DNA from: Verrucomicrobia bacterium Tous-C9LFEB
GTDB taxonomy: Bacteria > Acidobacteriota > Terriglobia > Terriglobales > Acidobacteriaceae
Assembly: GCA_903970445.1 (NCBI GenBank)
Contig: CAJCIP010000035.1
Location: 1-54,950, forward strand
DNA length: 54,950 nt
Direction: 5' to 3'
The notes beneath the pieces are model-generated. The model was not told the DNA's origin, made no database searches, and saw only the letters and a list, made by a program, of their open reading frames with translations. Numbering within the stretch: the stretch's first letter is position 1; each line of letters begins with the position of its first letter. The position numbers and the translations under genes were made by a program. This document shows, in pieces, positions 33,111 through 41,709 of this stretch.

Positions 33111-33788
33111 ATGAAATTGTGCGATTACTGCGACGACCCCGACTGCAAAATACCCTACGGCACATGTCACTGTACGTGCGGGGGAGAAACGAAAATCGCT
33201 CCCCGAACCGCGCGTCGCGATAAACGCGTCCGTGGTAGACCAGTACTGTTTATTAACGGCCATGTGACGGTCAAGCCTAGACCCAAGTCCCTACTCGTAG
33301 ACGACGCGGCTATCGTACTGATCCCGTTGACGCAAGGACAAGTCGCAACAATTGACGCAAGCAAATTGATCCAGTGCCCGTATCGTTATTTTGCATTGGC
33401 GACGAAGCAGGGAGGGTTCAAGGCGTGCCGATGGTCCCGTGTCGACGGGAAAAATATGTTGATTCAAATGTCGCACGATATCGTTGGGCGGCCTCCAAAA
33501 GGAAAAGTCGTGGATCACATTGATGGCGACGGTCTGAACAACCGTGAAGCTAATTTGCGGACGATAGGTTTCTTTGGAAATAACCAAAATCGAAACACCG
33601 ACGGACTGAATAAGTACGGGTACACCGGCATCTGGTTCTCTAAGAGTCGCAACAAGTACTGCGCTTCGATAACGGCAAATGGGAAGCGCCACATACTGGG
33701 CAGGTTCGATACGGCAGAAAAATCTGGTCAAGCCTACGAAGAGGCATCTGAAAGACTTTTTGGCGAGTACAAGCGGAGGAAGAAATGA
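33111..33788 (+). CDS. HNH/AP2-type homing endonuclease
   Basis: About 225 residues. ATG 33111 is six bases after AAGGAGG; the frame is open further upstream. An N-terminal cysteine cluster (CDYCDDPDCKIPYG, CHCTC) may bind zinc. Residues around 130-165 hold the HNH core VVDHIDGDGLNNREANLR and NNQNR. The C-terminus has an AP2-like DNA-binding fold (GYTGIWFSKSRNKYCASI, GRFDTAEKSGQAYEEAS). Such proteins are free-standing homing endonucleases. It is separated from dnaB neighbours by structured DNA. Confidence 0.88.
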   Translation: MKLCDYCDDPDCKIPYGTCHCTCGGETKIAPRTARRDKRVRGRPVLFINGHVTVKPRPKSLLVDDAAIVLIPLTQGQVATIDASKLIQCPYRYFALATKQGGFKACRWSRVDGKNMLIQMSHDIVGRPPKGKVVDHIDGDGLNNREANLRTIGFFGNNQNRNTDGLNKYGYTGIWFSKSRNKYCASITANGKRHILGRFDTAEKSGQAYEEASERLFGEYKRRKK

Positions 33789-34408
33789 TTTATGAATGGC
33801 CGATCGTAGCTTTGGAAGCTATACGCAAGTTGTATCCTCGAAAGGTGAGCAAGAAAGCGGAGATGATCGCACTCGCAAAAGCGCTGCAACGCATCTCGGA
33901 TGGAGAGGTTGACGGATCACACAGAACCATTGAAGAATCCATATCTTACATGCGTGAGCGTATCGCTGAGGCCGCTGACATCTTATCTCCGCGCGAAGAG
34001 AAGTATATTCCCCACCTGGCCACGTACCTGAACCAGCGCCGCTACCTCACGCCCACCTTGCCGCCGCCGGCGAACCTAGAGGACGCCATCAGCATCCTGG
34101 CGTGCTACCCGACGGTGACCGAAGTAGACATCAAGGCGCACATGCCAGTGCTGCGGGTGCTGGACGAGCACTGCCGGTATTTGCAAGCGACCCACGGCGG
34201 CAATGCGGCCGCAAGCTACATCCGGACGCGGACGATTCGGTATGCGGAGTGCGTGCGCCGCTGGCCGGAGTCCGAAATGCAGTTTGTTCCATCCCCGCTG
34301 AAATGGTTTACGGAGAGACGCTATGAACAGGACGAAAAATGGTGGGTTCGAACTACAGCCAACGGATTCCAAGGCGAGCGAGACCAAATCAGCCGACTCC
34401 TCCAGTAG
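33785..34408 (+). CDS. Helicase-loader-like replication protein
   Basis: This 207-residue protein shows features of phage replisome/helicase-loader proteins: ALEAIRKLYPRKVSKKAEMI near the N-terminus and EEKYIPHLATYLNQRRYL in the middle, followed by a helical C-terminal half. It lies downstream of dnaB and before a second replication-like gene, with overlapping starts. I infer it helps load DnaB onto the origin; no ATPase motif is seen. Confidence 0.6.
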   Translation: MIYEWPIVALEAIRKLYPRKVSKKAEMIALAKALQRISDGEVDGSHRTIEESISYMRERIAEAADILSPREEKYIPHLATYLNQRRYLTPTLPPPANLEDAISILACYPTVTEVDIKAHMPVLRVLDEHCRYLQATHGGNAAASYIRTRTIRYAECVRRWPESEMQFVPSPLKWFTERRYEQDEKWWVRTTANGFQGERDQISRLLQ

Positions 34409-34964
34409 GATGAAGATGTGGGTGGCGGCTGAGTATCAAGTTCTGCGCGAATGCGTGCCGGGGCCGGTGATGTCGGACGCGGCCACAAAGATCATGCTGA
34501 ACGGGCTTGAGCAGATATCGCTGCAGGTGGGAGAGTCCAAGTTTCACGAGGTAATTTTGAAGGCGATAGAGACATGCGAACGGCGTCCGACACTGGCGAC
34601 GCTGAGGAAGTTGGCGGGCCTAAATGCCCGATTGAGTCCGCAAGATGAAGCACTGGCTAGGGCGTGGGAGACGGTCACGGTATGCGTGACCAGATTCCTT
34701 CAGTACGACGGCGAGGGCAATGTCAGCCTCAAGTCGCGTGTAGCGCAGCGTGACGGGCACTATTTCGAAGAGGAACCCCCGCTCGTCCCAGATGGTGTCC
34801 TGCGCGCCGTGCGGTCTATGGGTGGGTGGAAGGCTCTGGTGGAGTCCTATCCGACCTTCTGGTCGCATAAGTTCACCGGCTTCAAAGAGGTCTACGTGCC
34901 GAGCGAGGGTGAGCAGGCAATGTTGCTGGAATCGGGTTCGCGGGAACTGGCGGTAGGGAGGTGA
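34323..34964 (+). CDS. Replication-associated protein, loader-like
   Basis: This 213-residue protein overlaps the preceding gene by 86 bases and starts at ATG 34323 with GGAGAG upstream. It is helical (AAEYQVLRECVPGPVMSDAA) and ends with GGWKALVESYPTFWSHKFTG, a tail typical of phage proteins encoded beside the DnaB loader. Exact function unknown; a role in replication initiation follows from context. Confidence 0.5.
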   Translation: MNRTKNGGFELQPTDSKASETKSADSSSRMKMWVAAEYQVLRECVPGPVMSDAATKIMLNGLEQISLQVGESKFHEVILKAIETCERRPTLATLRKLAGLNARLSPQDEALARAWETVTVCVTRFLQYDGEGNVSLKSRVAQRDGHYFEEEPPLVPDGVLRAVRSMGGWKALVESYPTFWSHKFTGFKEVYVPSEGEQAMLLESGSRELAVGR

Positions 34965-35437
34965 GCGACCTGACGATTGTGCCGATGGATTTCGCAGAGG
35001 CAAATGCTTTTGTCGCAAAGCATCATCGCCATCACAAGCCCATGCCAGGCTGCAAGTTTTCCATCGGAGTAGCGAAAGGCGGCGAGGTGGTCGGTGTAGC
35101 GATGGTGGGTCGCCCGGTCGCCCGGATGCTGGATGACGGGTGGACACTCGAAGTAAACCGCGTCGCTACAGATGGGAGCCGGAACGCTTGCTCTATGCTG
35201 TACGGGGCCGCGTGGCGAACCGCGAAAGCGATGGGCTACAGAAAACTCGTAACCTACATTCTCGACACGGAGCCCGGCACATCTCTTACTGCGGCGGGAT
35301 GGAAGTGCATCGGCCAAGCTGGCGGTGGTTCGTGGGGACGTGCAGATAGGCCGAGAGTTGACAAGCATCCAACGCAGGGCAAGATTCGATGGGAAGCCCC
35401 GCCCCCTGAAATAGACGACCTAAGCCTCCAAAAGTAA
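34961..35437 (+). CDS. XF1762-like acetyltransferase-fold protein
   Basis: This 158-residue protein has the N-terminal signature FVAKHHRHHKPMPGCKFSIG, then VGVAMVGRPVARMLDDG, LEVNRVATDG and SMLYGAAWRTAKAMGYRKLV, matching the phage XF1762-type family with a GNAT-like fold. It starts with GTG overlapping the previous stop. Substrate unknown; it may modify a host or phage protein. It is common in phage replication and recombination clusters. Confidence 0.75.
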   Translation: MSDLTIVPMDFAEANAFVAKHHRHHKPMPGCKFSIGVAKGGEVVGVAMVGRPVARMLDDGWTLEVNRVATDGSRNACSMLYGAAWRTAKAMGYRKLVTYILDTEPGTSLTAAGWKCIGQAGGGSWGRADRPRVDKHPTQGKIRWEAPPPEIDDLSLQK

Positions 35438-35464
35438 AGCCCGGTGCGTTACCATCGGGGCGAT

Positions 35465-36505
35465 ATGGCTACCTTTGCCCCTGCAATCGCCCCAGTAGTT
35501 CTGCCTCCTCAAGGGAGCGCGGAACTACGTTTGTTTGATCGGGAAGTCCGTCAGACCGCCAAAGTCCTGAAATCAGCCACGATGCGCCTTGCGTACTTCT
35601 CGTCCAGGCTGCGCGCTGCCATGGCGGAATCCGGCGGTGACTGGTCAGTTCTCGGGGTTCAAATCGTAGTTGAGGACGCCAGCGGAAACTTTGTGCCGCG
35701 GCTGGCGGTGACGGAGGACGAGTACCGGCGCGGCCTCGACATCCCGCGGTCGACGTACTTTAAGGCGGCGGGAATCGGCGAGGCCCTGAGCCAGATCTCC
35801 CTTGAGGACATGGAGCAAATTCCCGTCGGTTGTGCAATGCTGCTTCTGCAGGTAGACCCCTCCATCATCTCGGCTTATCCGTGGGTACGAGAGGCGAAGT
35901 TTCTATCGGAAGAGGAGTTTGCCCGGAAGATCGCCCAGCGGAACCGGCAGCATGGCATCGAACGCGAGCCGACGGCCAATTTCTCCATCAAAGTTCCCGT
36001 CACGACCAAGAAGTTCCTCGAAGAGACGGTAGAGCGGTTTAGGGTTGAGCACGAGCTCGGAACCACAGCGGAAGCCCTTGAACTGCTAATTGCGGACATC
36101 CACGACCGTCCAAACGCGATGGCAACGATGAAAGCCGCCAAGACGCTGATTGAGTGGTCGATGAACCGACTAAGGAAGCGCAAGGGTGGAGAAGATCGCC
36201 GCGAGTTTCAGTGGCTCAACCGCGCCTTTACGATGCTGACAAAAACCTATCAGGCGGTGAGATTGGAAGGTTCCGATGAGGAAAACCAAGAAAAGGTTCA
36301 CTACGAGTCGCTCATTTACGGCCGTCCGCAAAGACCCAAGTGGGACGGAGCGATGTCTACCGAGCCCGTCCGGTCGCTCCGAACGGCGGGTGAGGTTGGG
36401 ACGGATTTGGCAGATCCAACAGGGTCTCTGTATGTCATGTCAGACGGAACTGTCCTTGATGGAAGCGAAGATGATCTCGAAGGTGACGGGGGTGCAGAAG
36501 GATGA
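35465..36505 (+). CDS. Hypothetical protein
   Basis: About 346 residues from ATG 35465. Mostly helical and charged, with a long basic stretch (EWSMNRLRKRKGGEDRRE) and an acidic C-terminal tail. The segment NFSIKVPVTTKKFLEETVER might be a short strand-helix module resembling ribbon-helix-helix, but I cannot assign a family. It ends the early rightward operon and its TGA overlaps the ATG of the large fibre-like gene. Confidence 0.5.
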   Translation: MATFAPAIAPVVLPPQGSAELRLFDREVRQTAKVLKSATMRLAYFSSRLRAAMAESGGDWSVLGVQIVVEDASGNFVPRLAVTEDEYRRGLDIPRSTYFKAAGIGEALSQISLEDMEQIPVGCAMLLLQVDPSIISAYPWVREAKFLSEEEFARKIAQRNRQHGIEREPTANFSIKVPVTTKKFLEETVERFRVEHELGTTAEALELLIADIHDRPNAMATMKAAKTLIEWSMNRLRKRKGGEDRREFQWLNRAFTMLTKTYQAVRLEGSDEENQEKVHYESLIYGRPQRPKWDGAMSTEPVRSLRTAGEVGTDLADPTGSLYVMSDGTVLDGSEDDLEGDGGAEG

Positions 36506-36641
36506 TCGGATTGAAAACAATGTCGTCGTTCACGCGAAATGTGTTGCTGACTATCGCCGCGATCATCCTTGTTCTGTGCCCGATGAAGACGAAGGCGCAG
36601 GGCGGATCAATTTACGGGCAGGCGATCAGCAGTACGGGTAA
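36432..36641 (+). CDS. Overlapping Cys/His ORF (doubtful)
   Basis: A 69-codon ORF in a third frame spans the end of the 35465 gene and the first 140 bases of the fibre-like gene. Its product (MSCQTELSLMEAKMISKVTG, then VVHAKCVADYRRDHP) has a C-x-C, H-x-x-C arrangement like a small zinc finger and normal composition. No good ribosome site is visible. It could be real, or a chance frame; the signal peptide of the fibre gene in another frame argues against it. Confidence 0.3.
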   Translation: MSCQTELSLMEAKMISKVTGVQKDDRIENNVVVHAKCVADYRRDHPCSVPDEDEGAGRINLRAGDQQYG

Positions 36642-39600
36642 GCCCATTCCCTTCGCGACGGTGAGGGTGTGCGCCTATGCCGGCGGCGGGGGGATACCCT
36701 GCACTCCGCTTTCTTCGGTATTCAGCGACCTCGCCTTGACGCAGCCGGTGTCGAATCCCTACACAAGCGACCAGGCGGGCAATTTCAGCGTCTTCGTGGC
36801 TTCTGGAAACGCCTATATCGTGCAGATATCCGGAACCGGGGACAACTTCTCTTACCTCGTTACGGTCGGAGGGATCGGCGGAGGCACAGTCTCCAGCGTA
36901 GGGCTCACGGCACCGAGCAGCATCCTAAACGTGGCCGGAAGTCCCATCACGGGAGCGGGGACGTTTGCGCTCACCCTCGCCAACCAGACAGCGAACACGG
37001 CATTCCTCGGCCCTGCAACCGGCAGTGCGGCCGCGCCGACCTTCCGCAGCCTCGTGCCGGCCGACATCACCCCAGCAGGAACCCTAACCAACAATACGAC
37101 GGGTAACGCGGCGACGGCGACGGCATTACAGGCTACGACACAGTGCGCGACAGGGCAGGCGCCGACCGGAATCGCGGCAAACGGAACGGTTGAGAATTGC
37201 ACGGCCTATGCGCTATCAGGAAGTTCGGTGCAACAGTTGCTGGCGGGATCGGGAATCGGCTTGTCCCCGAGCGGCGGCACGGGCGTGGTAACGGTCACGA
37301 ATACGGGGTTGACGGGGTTGACGACGACAGGGGCTAATGGGCCGTCAACAGTGAGCGCGGGAGTTCTAAACGTGCCGACATACTGCGGTACGGGATCGGC
37401 AGCTTGTTTCCTGCTAGGCGGATCTAACCAGACCGTAACCCAATCCCCCACCTTCGGAAACGTGACGCCGTTTACGCTTTGCCCGACGAGTAGTTCGGCA
37501 AATTGCACATTGAATGTAAATACACCCGGTGGTTCAAGTGTTCCATTCGTAACTTTTTTCAATGGCGGTGGCGTAGACTTCTTTTCTCTTACCGGGGGGT
37601 TTAGTTTCCTTTCCGCTTCGGGGTTTGAGTTCAATGTGGGATCGTCCCTTATTCTATCATCCGATGCTTTCGGCACTGTATCCGCGCAGTCGGCCAGCAA
37701 CAACTTTCCCTCATTCATTGTCAATCCAGGGATACCAGATGCTGGCGTTGCTGGCTTCTACTTTGCTGCTTGCCAGCACACGTTGTGCGCAATAGGCATG
37801 ACACCCGAAGTTGCCGATCTGCAGGTAACTCTGGAGGGAGTAACTGAGGTAAAGGACGCAGAGGGAAATGCGGCAGTAGTTTGCAATAATGTGGACGGGT
37901 GCCCAGTTTCTCTGGCTACGACAAACCAGTTTAATCTCTGCCAAGCTCCTTTTTACGCATCGTGTACTAGCGCATCCTTTGGTCAGAAAGGATTCCAGAC
38001 GACAACGAGCGGTACGACAGCGGCGGGAACTACGGTTGTGGTCGCAAGCGCTGGTGATTGGGTAGCATCGAGTGCTGGATTTTCTTATGGGCACGAAGGA
38101 ATCTACATTCCCGGTGCTGGAGTTTCAGGCGCTGGATACATAGGAACCGTCACTTCTGTCAGCGGAACCACGCTGACGGTTACGCCTGCGACTTCCACCA
38201 GCGTGGCAAGCGGTACTGCAGTTTTGCATGATGAGACGGCGGCAATTCAGGCGGCTGTTGCGGTGACTAATTACACAACGCCCACACAGGTAAACTGCCC
38301 TGCTGGCGTGTACAACATCAACGGGCCTTTTCGCGATACAGGCACGTTCGACTCGATCATCGAGATGCCTACGTTCAGCTACAACGACTCGCTGAATGTT
38401 AACGCACCAGCTCAGTTCATCCTAAACGGAACGACAACTCTAGCCAACTTTGGTGGTGGAGTTCAGGGGTGCACTCTGCGTACTGATGCAGTGGATACGG
38501 TCAATGGTGGGGCTGGAGCGGTGTTTGCGGCAAACGGTGGATCGAATGGCGTAGCGCCAATTCCGATTTCCAATATCTCCGTTACGTTCAGCAACGTTCA
38601 TCTGGAGACGAATCAGAACCCACAGGTATCGTTTATCAATGGCACGAACTTCGCTGCCATGCTGACGGACAACGTATCACTCGATACGGGTGTACCTACG
38701 AACTGCTTTTACTTTGAAGGCGATGGGTGCACTACGGCATTTGTCACTCCGACGCACACGGCGCAAGTTGGTATAGCCACCCCCGGAGTTTCCAACATTG
38801 GGCTATCCATTGAGCGGAACACCAGCGTAACCGGCCAGTATACGAACATGATATGCAAGGAGCATTGCTATCTTGATAAGGTCTGGCTGAATTGGTCGGT
38901 GAACTGTTTGCAGGTCAACACGACAAACTATTATGGACACGGCACCCTGGTTAATGCAGAACATTGCACAAACATACTCGTTCCTCCTGCCTCTGGTTTC
39001 GGGGGTATAACCATAGACCATCTGGCGGTGGAAACTTCCGTTCCTACTTCAAGCGTACTAGCTAATGACCCCGGAAGCGCCTTGTTTGGCTGGGTAAATG
39101 TGCAAGCATCGGGGCCGTACACGATAAATGGGGCTGGGAATTTTGATGTTTACGACTTGCCAACTCGGACACACATTGCTGTGAACCACTGCGATATTAA
39201 TCAGGACACGTCCACTGGCGATCAGGTGTACTCAGGACAATTTGCAGGCACGCTCCAGATTGGAATCAACCGCAACCCATGCACTGGAAACTTCCAGAAT
39301 CTTAGCAAGACTACATCTAACTATCTTCAGCAGGTTGGAACGTCGGGTAGTTCAAGTCATGCTTGGGCCACCACTTCCACAGTGGGAGTAGCCCCAACTG
39401 TAGAGATGGAGTTACATGCAGGGTTGTCCTTGGGTGCAGCGTATGCTGGTATAGACCCTGGCGACGGCAACATGTTGGCCAACCAGATTGAGGTAAATAA
39501 TTCTAGCAATGGCGGCGAACAGAGCTACTTCGGCACTTTTCCTGGGTTAGTCAACTTCTCCTACAATCGAATACCTTCTACAGGAGTCATCCCGAATACT

Positions 39601-40098
39601 GCCGAGAGTGCGGCGTACGTAAATATATCTGGAACTTCAAGTGCTTCGTCTGTGAGCATTAACGTATCACCTACCGCTAATACGCAGCCAGTAGTAGAGG
39701 CATTGTTCACCCCCACTGGAGACACGTTCTCTCATACTATTGCGGCACCGCAGTTAGTGGGCTCTGGAACCGCGCCCACATGCACACTCGGCGCGGCATC
39801 TGGATCAAACTCTGGCAGTGCATGCGCGTCGATCACCGGTAAGAACCTAGCGGGGCGCATCACGATCACCACAGGCACCGCGACAACCGCCAGCGCTACG
39901 TTGGCTACTATCACCTTTGGCGGGACGGTCACGACAGCCCCACAGGGGTGCAGCCTTCAGCCTACCAATGCAAACGCAGTCGGGCAGAATCTGATGGTTT
40001 TCTCTAACTACCCAACCACTACAGGTTGGACAATCGGAGTTGGCGGCACGGCTGTACCCGCTTCGACAACTTTCACGTACTCATATTCTTGCTTCTAA
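36502..40098 (+). CDS. Large secreted fibre/spike-like protein
   Basis: This 1198-residue protein opens with a signal-peptide-like segment (RNVLLTIAAIILVLCPM then AQG) before a beta-domain with GKPIPFATVRVCAYAG, resembling carboxypeptidase-regulatory folds. The body is Gly/Ser/Thr/Asn-rich with repeated strands (GYIGTVTSVSGTTLTVTP, ETAAIQAAVAVTNYTTPT) and a region like the right-handed beta-helix of tail spikes. Many cysteines are unusual for a cytoplasmic virion protein but suit an exported one. It could be a tail spike or a surface-displayed adhesin made during infection. Confidence 0.6.
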   Translation: MIGLKTMSSFTRNVLLTIAAIILVLCPMKTKAQGGSIYGQAISSTGKPIPFATVRVCAYAGGGGIPCTPLSSVFSDLALTQPVSNPYTSDQAGNFSVFVASGNAYIVQISGTGDNFSYLVTVGGIGGGTVSSVGLTAPSSILNVAGSPITGAGTFALTLANQTANTAFLGPATGSAAAPTFRSLVPADITPAGTLTNNTTGNAATATALQATTQCATGQAPTGIAANGTVENCTAYALSGSSVQQLLAGSGIGLSPSGGTGVVTVTNTGLTGLTTTGANGPSTVSAGVLNVPTYCGTGSAACFLLGGSNQTVTQSPTFGNVTPFTLCPTSSSANCTLNVNTPGGSSVPFVTFFNGGGVDFFSLTGGFSFLSASGFEFNVGSSLILSSDAFGTVSAQSASNNFPSFIVNPGIPDAGVAGFYFAACQHTLCAIGMTPEVADLQVTLEGVTEVKDAEGNAAVVCNNVDGCPVSLATTNQFNLCQAPFYASCTSASFGQKGFQTTTSGTTAAGTTVVVASAGDWVASSAGFSYGHEGIYIPGAGVSGAGYIGTVTSVSGTTLTVTPATSTSVASGTAVLHDETAAIQAAVAVTNYTTPTQVNCPAGVYNINGPFRDTGTFDSIIEMPTFSYNDSLNVNAPAQFILNGTTTLANFGGGVQGCTLRTDAVDTVNGGAGAVFAANGGSNGVAPIPISNISVTFSNVHLETNQNPQVSFINGTNFAAMLTDNVSLDTGVPTNCFYFEGDGCTTAFVTPTHTAQVGIATPGVSNIGLSIERNTSVTGQYTNMICKEHCYLDKVWLNWSVNCLQVNTTNYYGHGTLVNAEHCTNILVPPASGFGGITIDHLAVETSVPTSSVLANDPGSALFGWVNVQASGPYTINGAGNFDVYDLPTRTHIAVNHCDINQDTSTGDQVYSGQFAGTLQIGINRNPCTGNFQNLSKTTSNYLQQVGTSGSSSHAWATTSTVGVAPTVEMELHAGLSLGAAYAGIDPGDGNMLANQIEVNNSSNGGEQSYFGTFPGLVNFSYNRIPSTGVIPNTAESAAYVNISGTSSASSVSINVSPTANTQPVVEALFTPTGDTFSHTIAAPQLVGSGTAPTCTLGAASGSNSGSACASITGKNLAGRITITTGTATTASATLATITFGGTVTTAPQGCSLQPTNANAVGQNLMVFSNYPTTTGWTIGVGGTAVPASTTFTYSYSCF

Positions 40099-40110
40099 CG
40101 GGCCTTGACG

Positions 40111-40698
40111 ATGAAAAACATATGGTTTCCCTTGGCAGTGATTGTGACGGTGGTAATTGCCGTATCCATACGTAACCACAAGGAAGCACGAGCGGCGGGT
40201 CAATACTCGTACTCGTGCCCCGCTGGGCAGTTTATGAACGGCACGCAGGCTAATGTTGGGCTGGCTTGCGCGGCTGTACCCGCAGGAGCTACGGGGCCAA
40301 CCGGAGCTACGGGTAACACAGGTTCTACTGGAACAACCGGAAGTACAGGAGCGACAGGGGCAACGGGCGCGACAGGAGTGCTGAACGTCAACAGCAGCGG
40401 CACAACCCTCACCGAAAAGTGCGTGGACATGCCCGTCACGTCAACGACCAGCGGCACATGGAGCGCCACATACTCCTCTATCGGGTCAACCGTGGTATCA
40501 GCCAACGTCCAAGCCATATCGCCATCTACGGGGCTTGCCGGCGCGCAGAACCCCACGTTGACCAGCGTTGCGACCACCGCGGCCTCCGGGTCAGTGCTGG
40601 CGAACGGCACCATTACAGTCGCGACGATCAGCATCACGATTCCGATCTTGAGTTCGACCGCTACATCACTTTTGTTGCACGTATGCGCCACACCTTGA
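40111..40698 (+). CDS. Collagen-like secreted protein
   Basis: About 195 residues from ATG 40111. An N-terminal hydrophobic segment (WFPLAVIVTVVIAVSI) looks like a signal anchor. A collagen-like Gly-x-x tract lies at about residues 61-89 (GATGPTGATGNTGSTGTTGS onwards). The C-terminal domain is Ser/Thr/Ala-rich and beta. Collagen-like tracts form trimeric stalks in phage fibres. The signal-like N-terminus, as in the large protein upstream, is atypical for virion components and suggests export. Confidence 0.65.
   Translation: MKNIWFPLAVIVTVVIAVSIRNHKEARAAGQYSYSCPAGQFMNGTQANVGLACAAVPAGATGPTGATGNTGSTGTTGSTGATGATGATGVLNVNSSGTTLTEKCVDMPVTSTTSGTWSATYSSIGSTVVSANVQAISPSTGLAGAQNPTLTSVATTAASGSVLANGTITVATISITIPILSSTATSLLLHVCATP
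40291..40378 (+). repeat. Collagen-like Gly-Xaa-Xaa coding repeat
   Basis: Nine-base degenerate units (GGA/GGN ACN or GCN ...) encode about 29 residues of Gly-x-x, mostly GAT, GST and GTT triplets. Such tracts vary in copy number between relatives. Confidence 0.75.
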
Positions 40699-40707
40699 GG
40701 AGCCACA

Positions 40708-40929
40708 ATGCGGCCACTAAATCTCGAACAGGAAATGCAGATGGCACGAGCGCAGGGAGCGGCGAAGATCCTGCGCGACAACCTGACCACTCTGGAGAAC
40801 ATCGCGCATAACGGTTTCTGCGGTACGCCTGAGGCTTTCGAGCGGTATATGCGGGAACTGGGCTGCGATAGAAAGCCTACAGCAGAGCAGATACGCAAAG
40901 GGCAGGCATCTGTTACATCGCTACATTGA
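40708..40929 (+). CDS. Small hypothetical protein
   Basis: A 73-residue helical protein (LNLEQEMQMARAQGAAKILR) with a later GCDRKPTAEQIRKGQ segment. It lies between the fibre genes and the lysis cassette. GAGG is present upstream. Family unknown. Confidence 0.5.
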   Translation: MRPLNLEQEMQMARAQGAAKILRDNLTTLENIAHNGFCGTPEAFERYMRELGCDRKPTAEQIRKGQASVTSLH

Positions 40930-40933
40930 TGAT

Positions 40934-41056
40934 ATGTGGAAGAAGAGACTGTGGCTCTCGATTCTCTTTGTTGTTTTGCTGTTTACGGTTTATGTTGTAG
41001 CGATGAAGCAGTTTAGGGTCGGCGCAGTACCTTGGACGTGCGTTGATAGTAGGTAG
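40934..41056 (+). CDS. Small membrane peptide (lysis region)
   Basis: A 40-residue peptide with one transmembrane helix (LWLSILFVVLLFTVYVVAM) after a KKR start. It is the first of several tiny membrane proteins before the lysozyme, so a holin, antiholin or spanin part is likely, but which one is not clear. Confidence 0.55.
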   Translation: MWKKRLWLSILFVVLLFTVYVVAMKQFRVGAVPWTCVDSR

Positions 41057-41084
41057 GCAATTACACAGCAAAAGGGGAGCATCT

Positions 41085-41408
41085 GTGAGCATTTCTGAGT
41101 CGTCGATTCATGGGCTGGTAGAGCGTCACGATAAAGATCTTTACCGAGGCAACGGGAAACCAGGGTTAACCACTCGAATGCAGCAGGCAGAGGATCGAAT
41201 GGACTCCCACGAGGATTGTATGGACACATTTGACGAGAGAATCACAGGTATAGACAAAAAGTTCTGGGCGATCATACTTTTATTGCTCACGCTGCTCGGC
41301 GGCGTCCTGACCGATGTAATAATGAAGGCATCAGGCATACGTGGGGCGGGATTGGTTCAGTCTTCTCCTACCACCACAGCCAGCTACAGCACCTCAGATT
41401 CACGTTGA
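41085..41408 (+). CDS. XhlA-like holin-associated membrane protein
   Basis: About 107 residues from GTG 41085 (AGGGGAG upstream). A charged helical N-terminal part with MQQAEDRMDSHEDCMDTFDE precedes a C-terminal transmembrane helix (FWAIILLLLTLLGGVLTDVI). This is the topology of XhlA/hemolysin-type proteins that work with holins and endolysin. It lies 300 bases before the lysozyme, supporting lysis function. Confidence 0.65.
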   Translation: MSISESSIHGLVERHDKDLYRGNGKPGLTTRMQQAEDRMDSHEDCMDTFDERITGIDKKFWAIILLLLTLLGGVLTDVIMKASGIRGAGLVQSSPTTTASYSTSDSR

Positions 41409-41420
41409 ATGGAGACTATT

Positions 41421-41537
41421 ATGTGCAGTGAAACCCAGCCCATCGAACCTATCGAAGACAAGCCCCAGCCCGACGACCACGCGCCGCCCATCGGTAAAGG
41501 AACGCCCACTGGCCCCGCTCAGCCGGTAAACGGGTAG
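41421..41537 (+). CDS. Small Pro-rich protein
   Basis: A 38-residue acidic, Pro-rich peptide (MCSETQPIEPIEDKPQPDDH). A Cys follows the initiator directly, but there is no hydrophobic leader, so it is not a normal lipoprotein precursor. Coupled position in the lysis cassette is the only hint of function. Confidence 0.4.
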   Translation: MCSETQPIEPIEDKPQPDDHAPPIGKGTPTGPAQPVNG

Positions 41538-41546
41538 AATGTCCGT

Positions 41547-41651
41547 ATGGACATCTTCATCCGCGTATTCGTGCTCATCGGATCTGCGTTGATCGCAGTT
41601 AGCAATATTGAATTCACCGTACCGCCCGCAGAAGCAAGCGGGATGGACTAA
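41547..41651 (+). CDS. Small membrane peptide
   Basis: A 34-residue peptide with a hydrophobic helix (IFIRVFVLIGSALIAV) and a short tail. ATG 41547 is used; ATG 41539 is in another frame. It ends just before a terminator and the lysozyme gene. Confidence 0.4.
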   Translation: MDIFIRVFVLIGSALIAVSNIEFTVPPAEASGMD

Positions 41652-41660
41652 GTTTTCTCT

Positions 41661-41694
41661 GGGGCGTCTCGTGCATGGGGGCGCCCCACTTTTT
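41661..41694 (+). terminator. Rho-independent terminator before lysozyme
   Basis: GGGGCG (41661-41666) pairs with CGCCCC (41682-41687), followed by ACTTTTTAC. It separates the small membrane genes from the lysozyme gene, possibly lowering endolysin level relative to them. Confidence 0.7.
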
Positions 41695-41709
41695 ACTTGA
41701 GGCTTAAAT

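Noticed and set aside
40200-40898. Leftward 232-codon Val/Pro-rich ORF
   Set aside because: Mirror image of the collagen-like Gly-Xaa-Xaa coding repeat on the plus strand.
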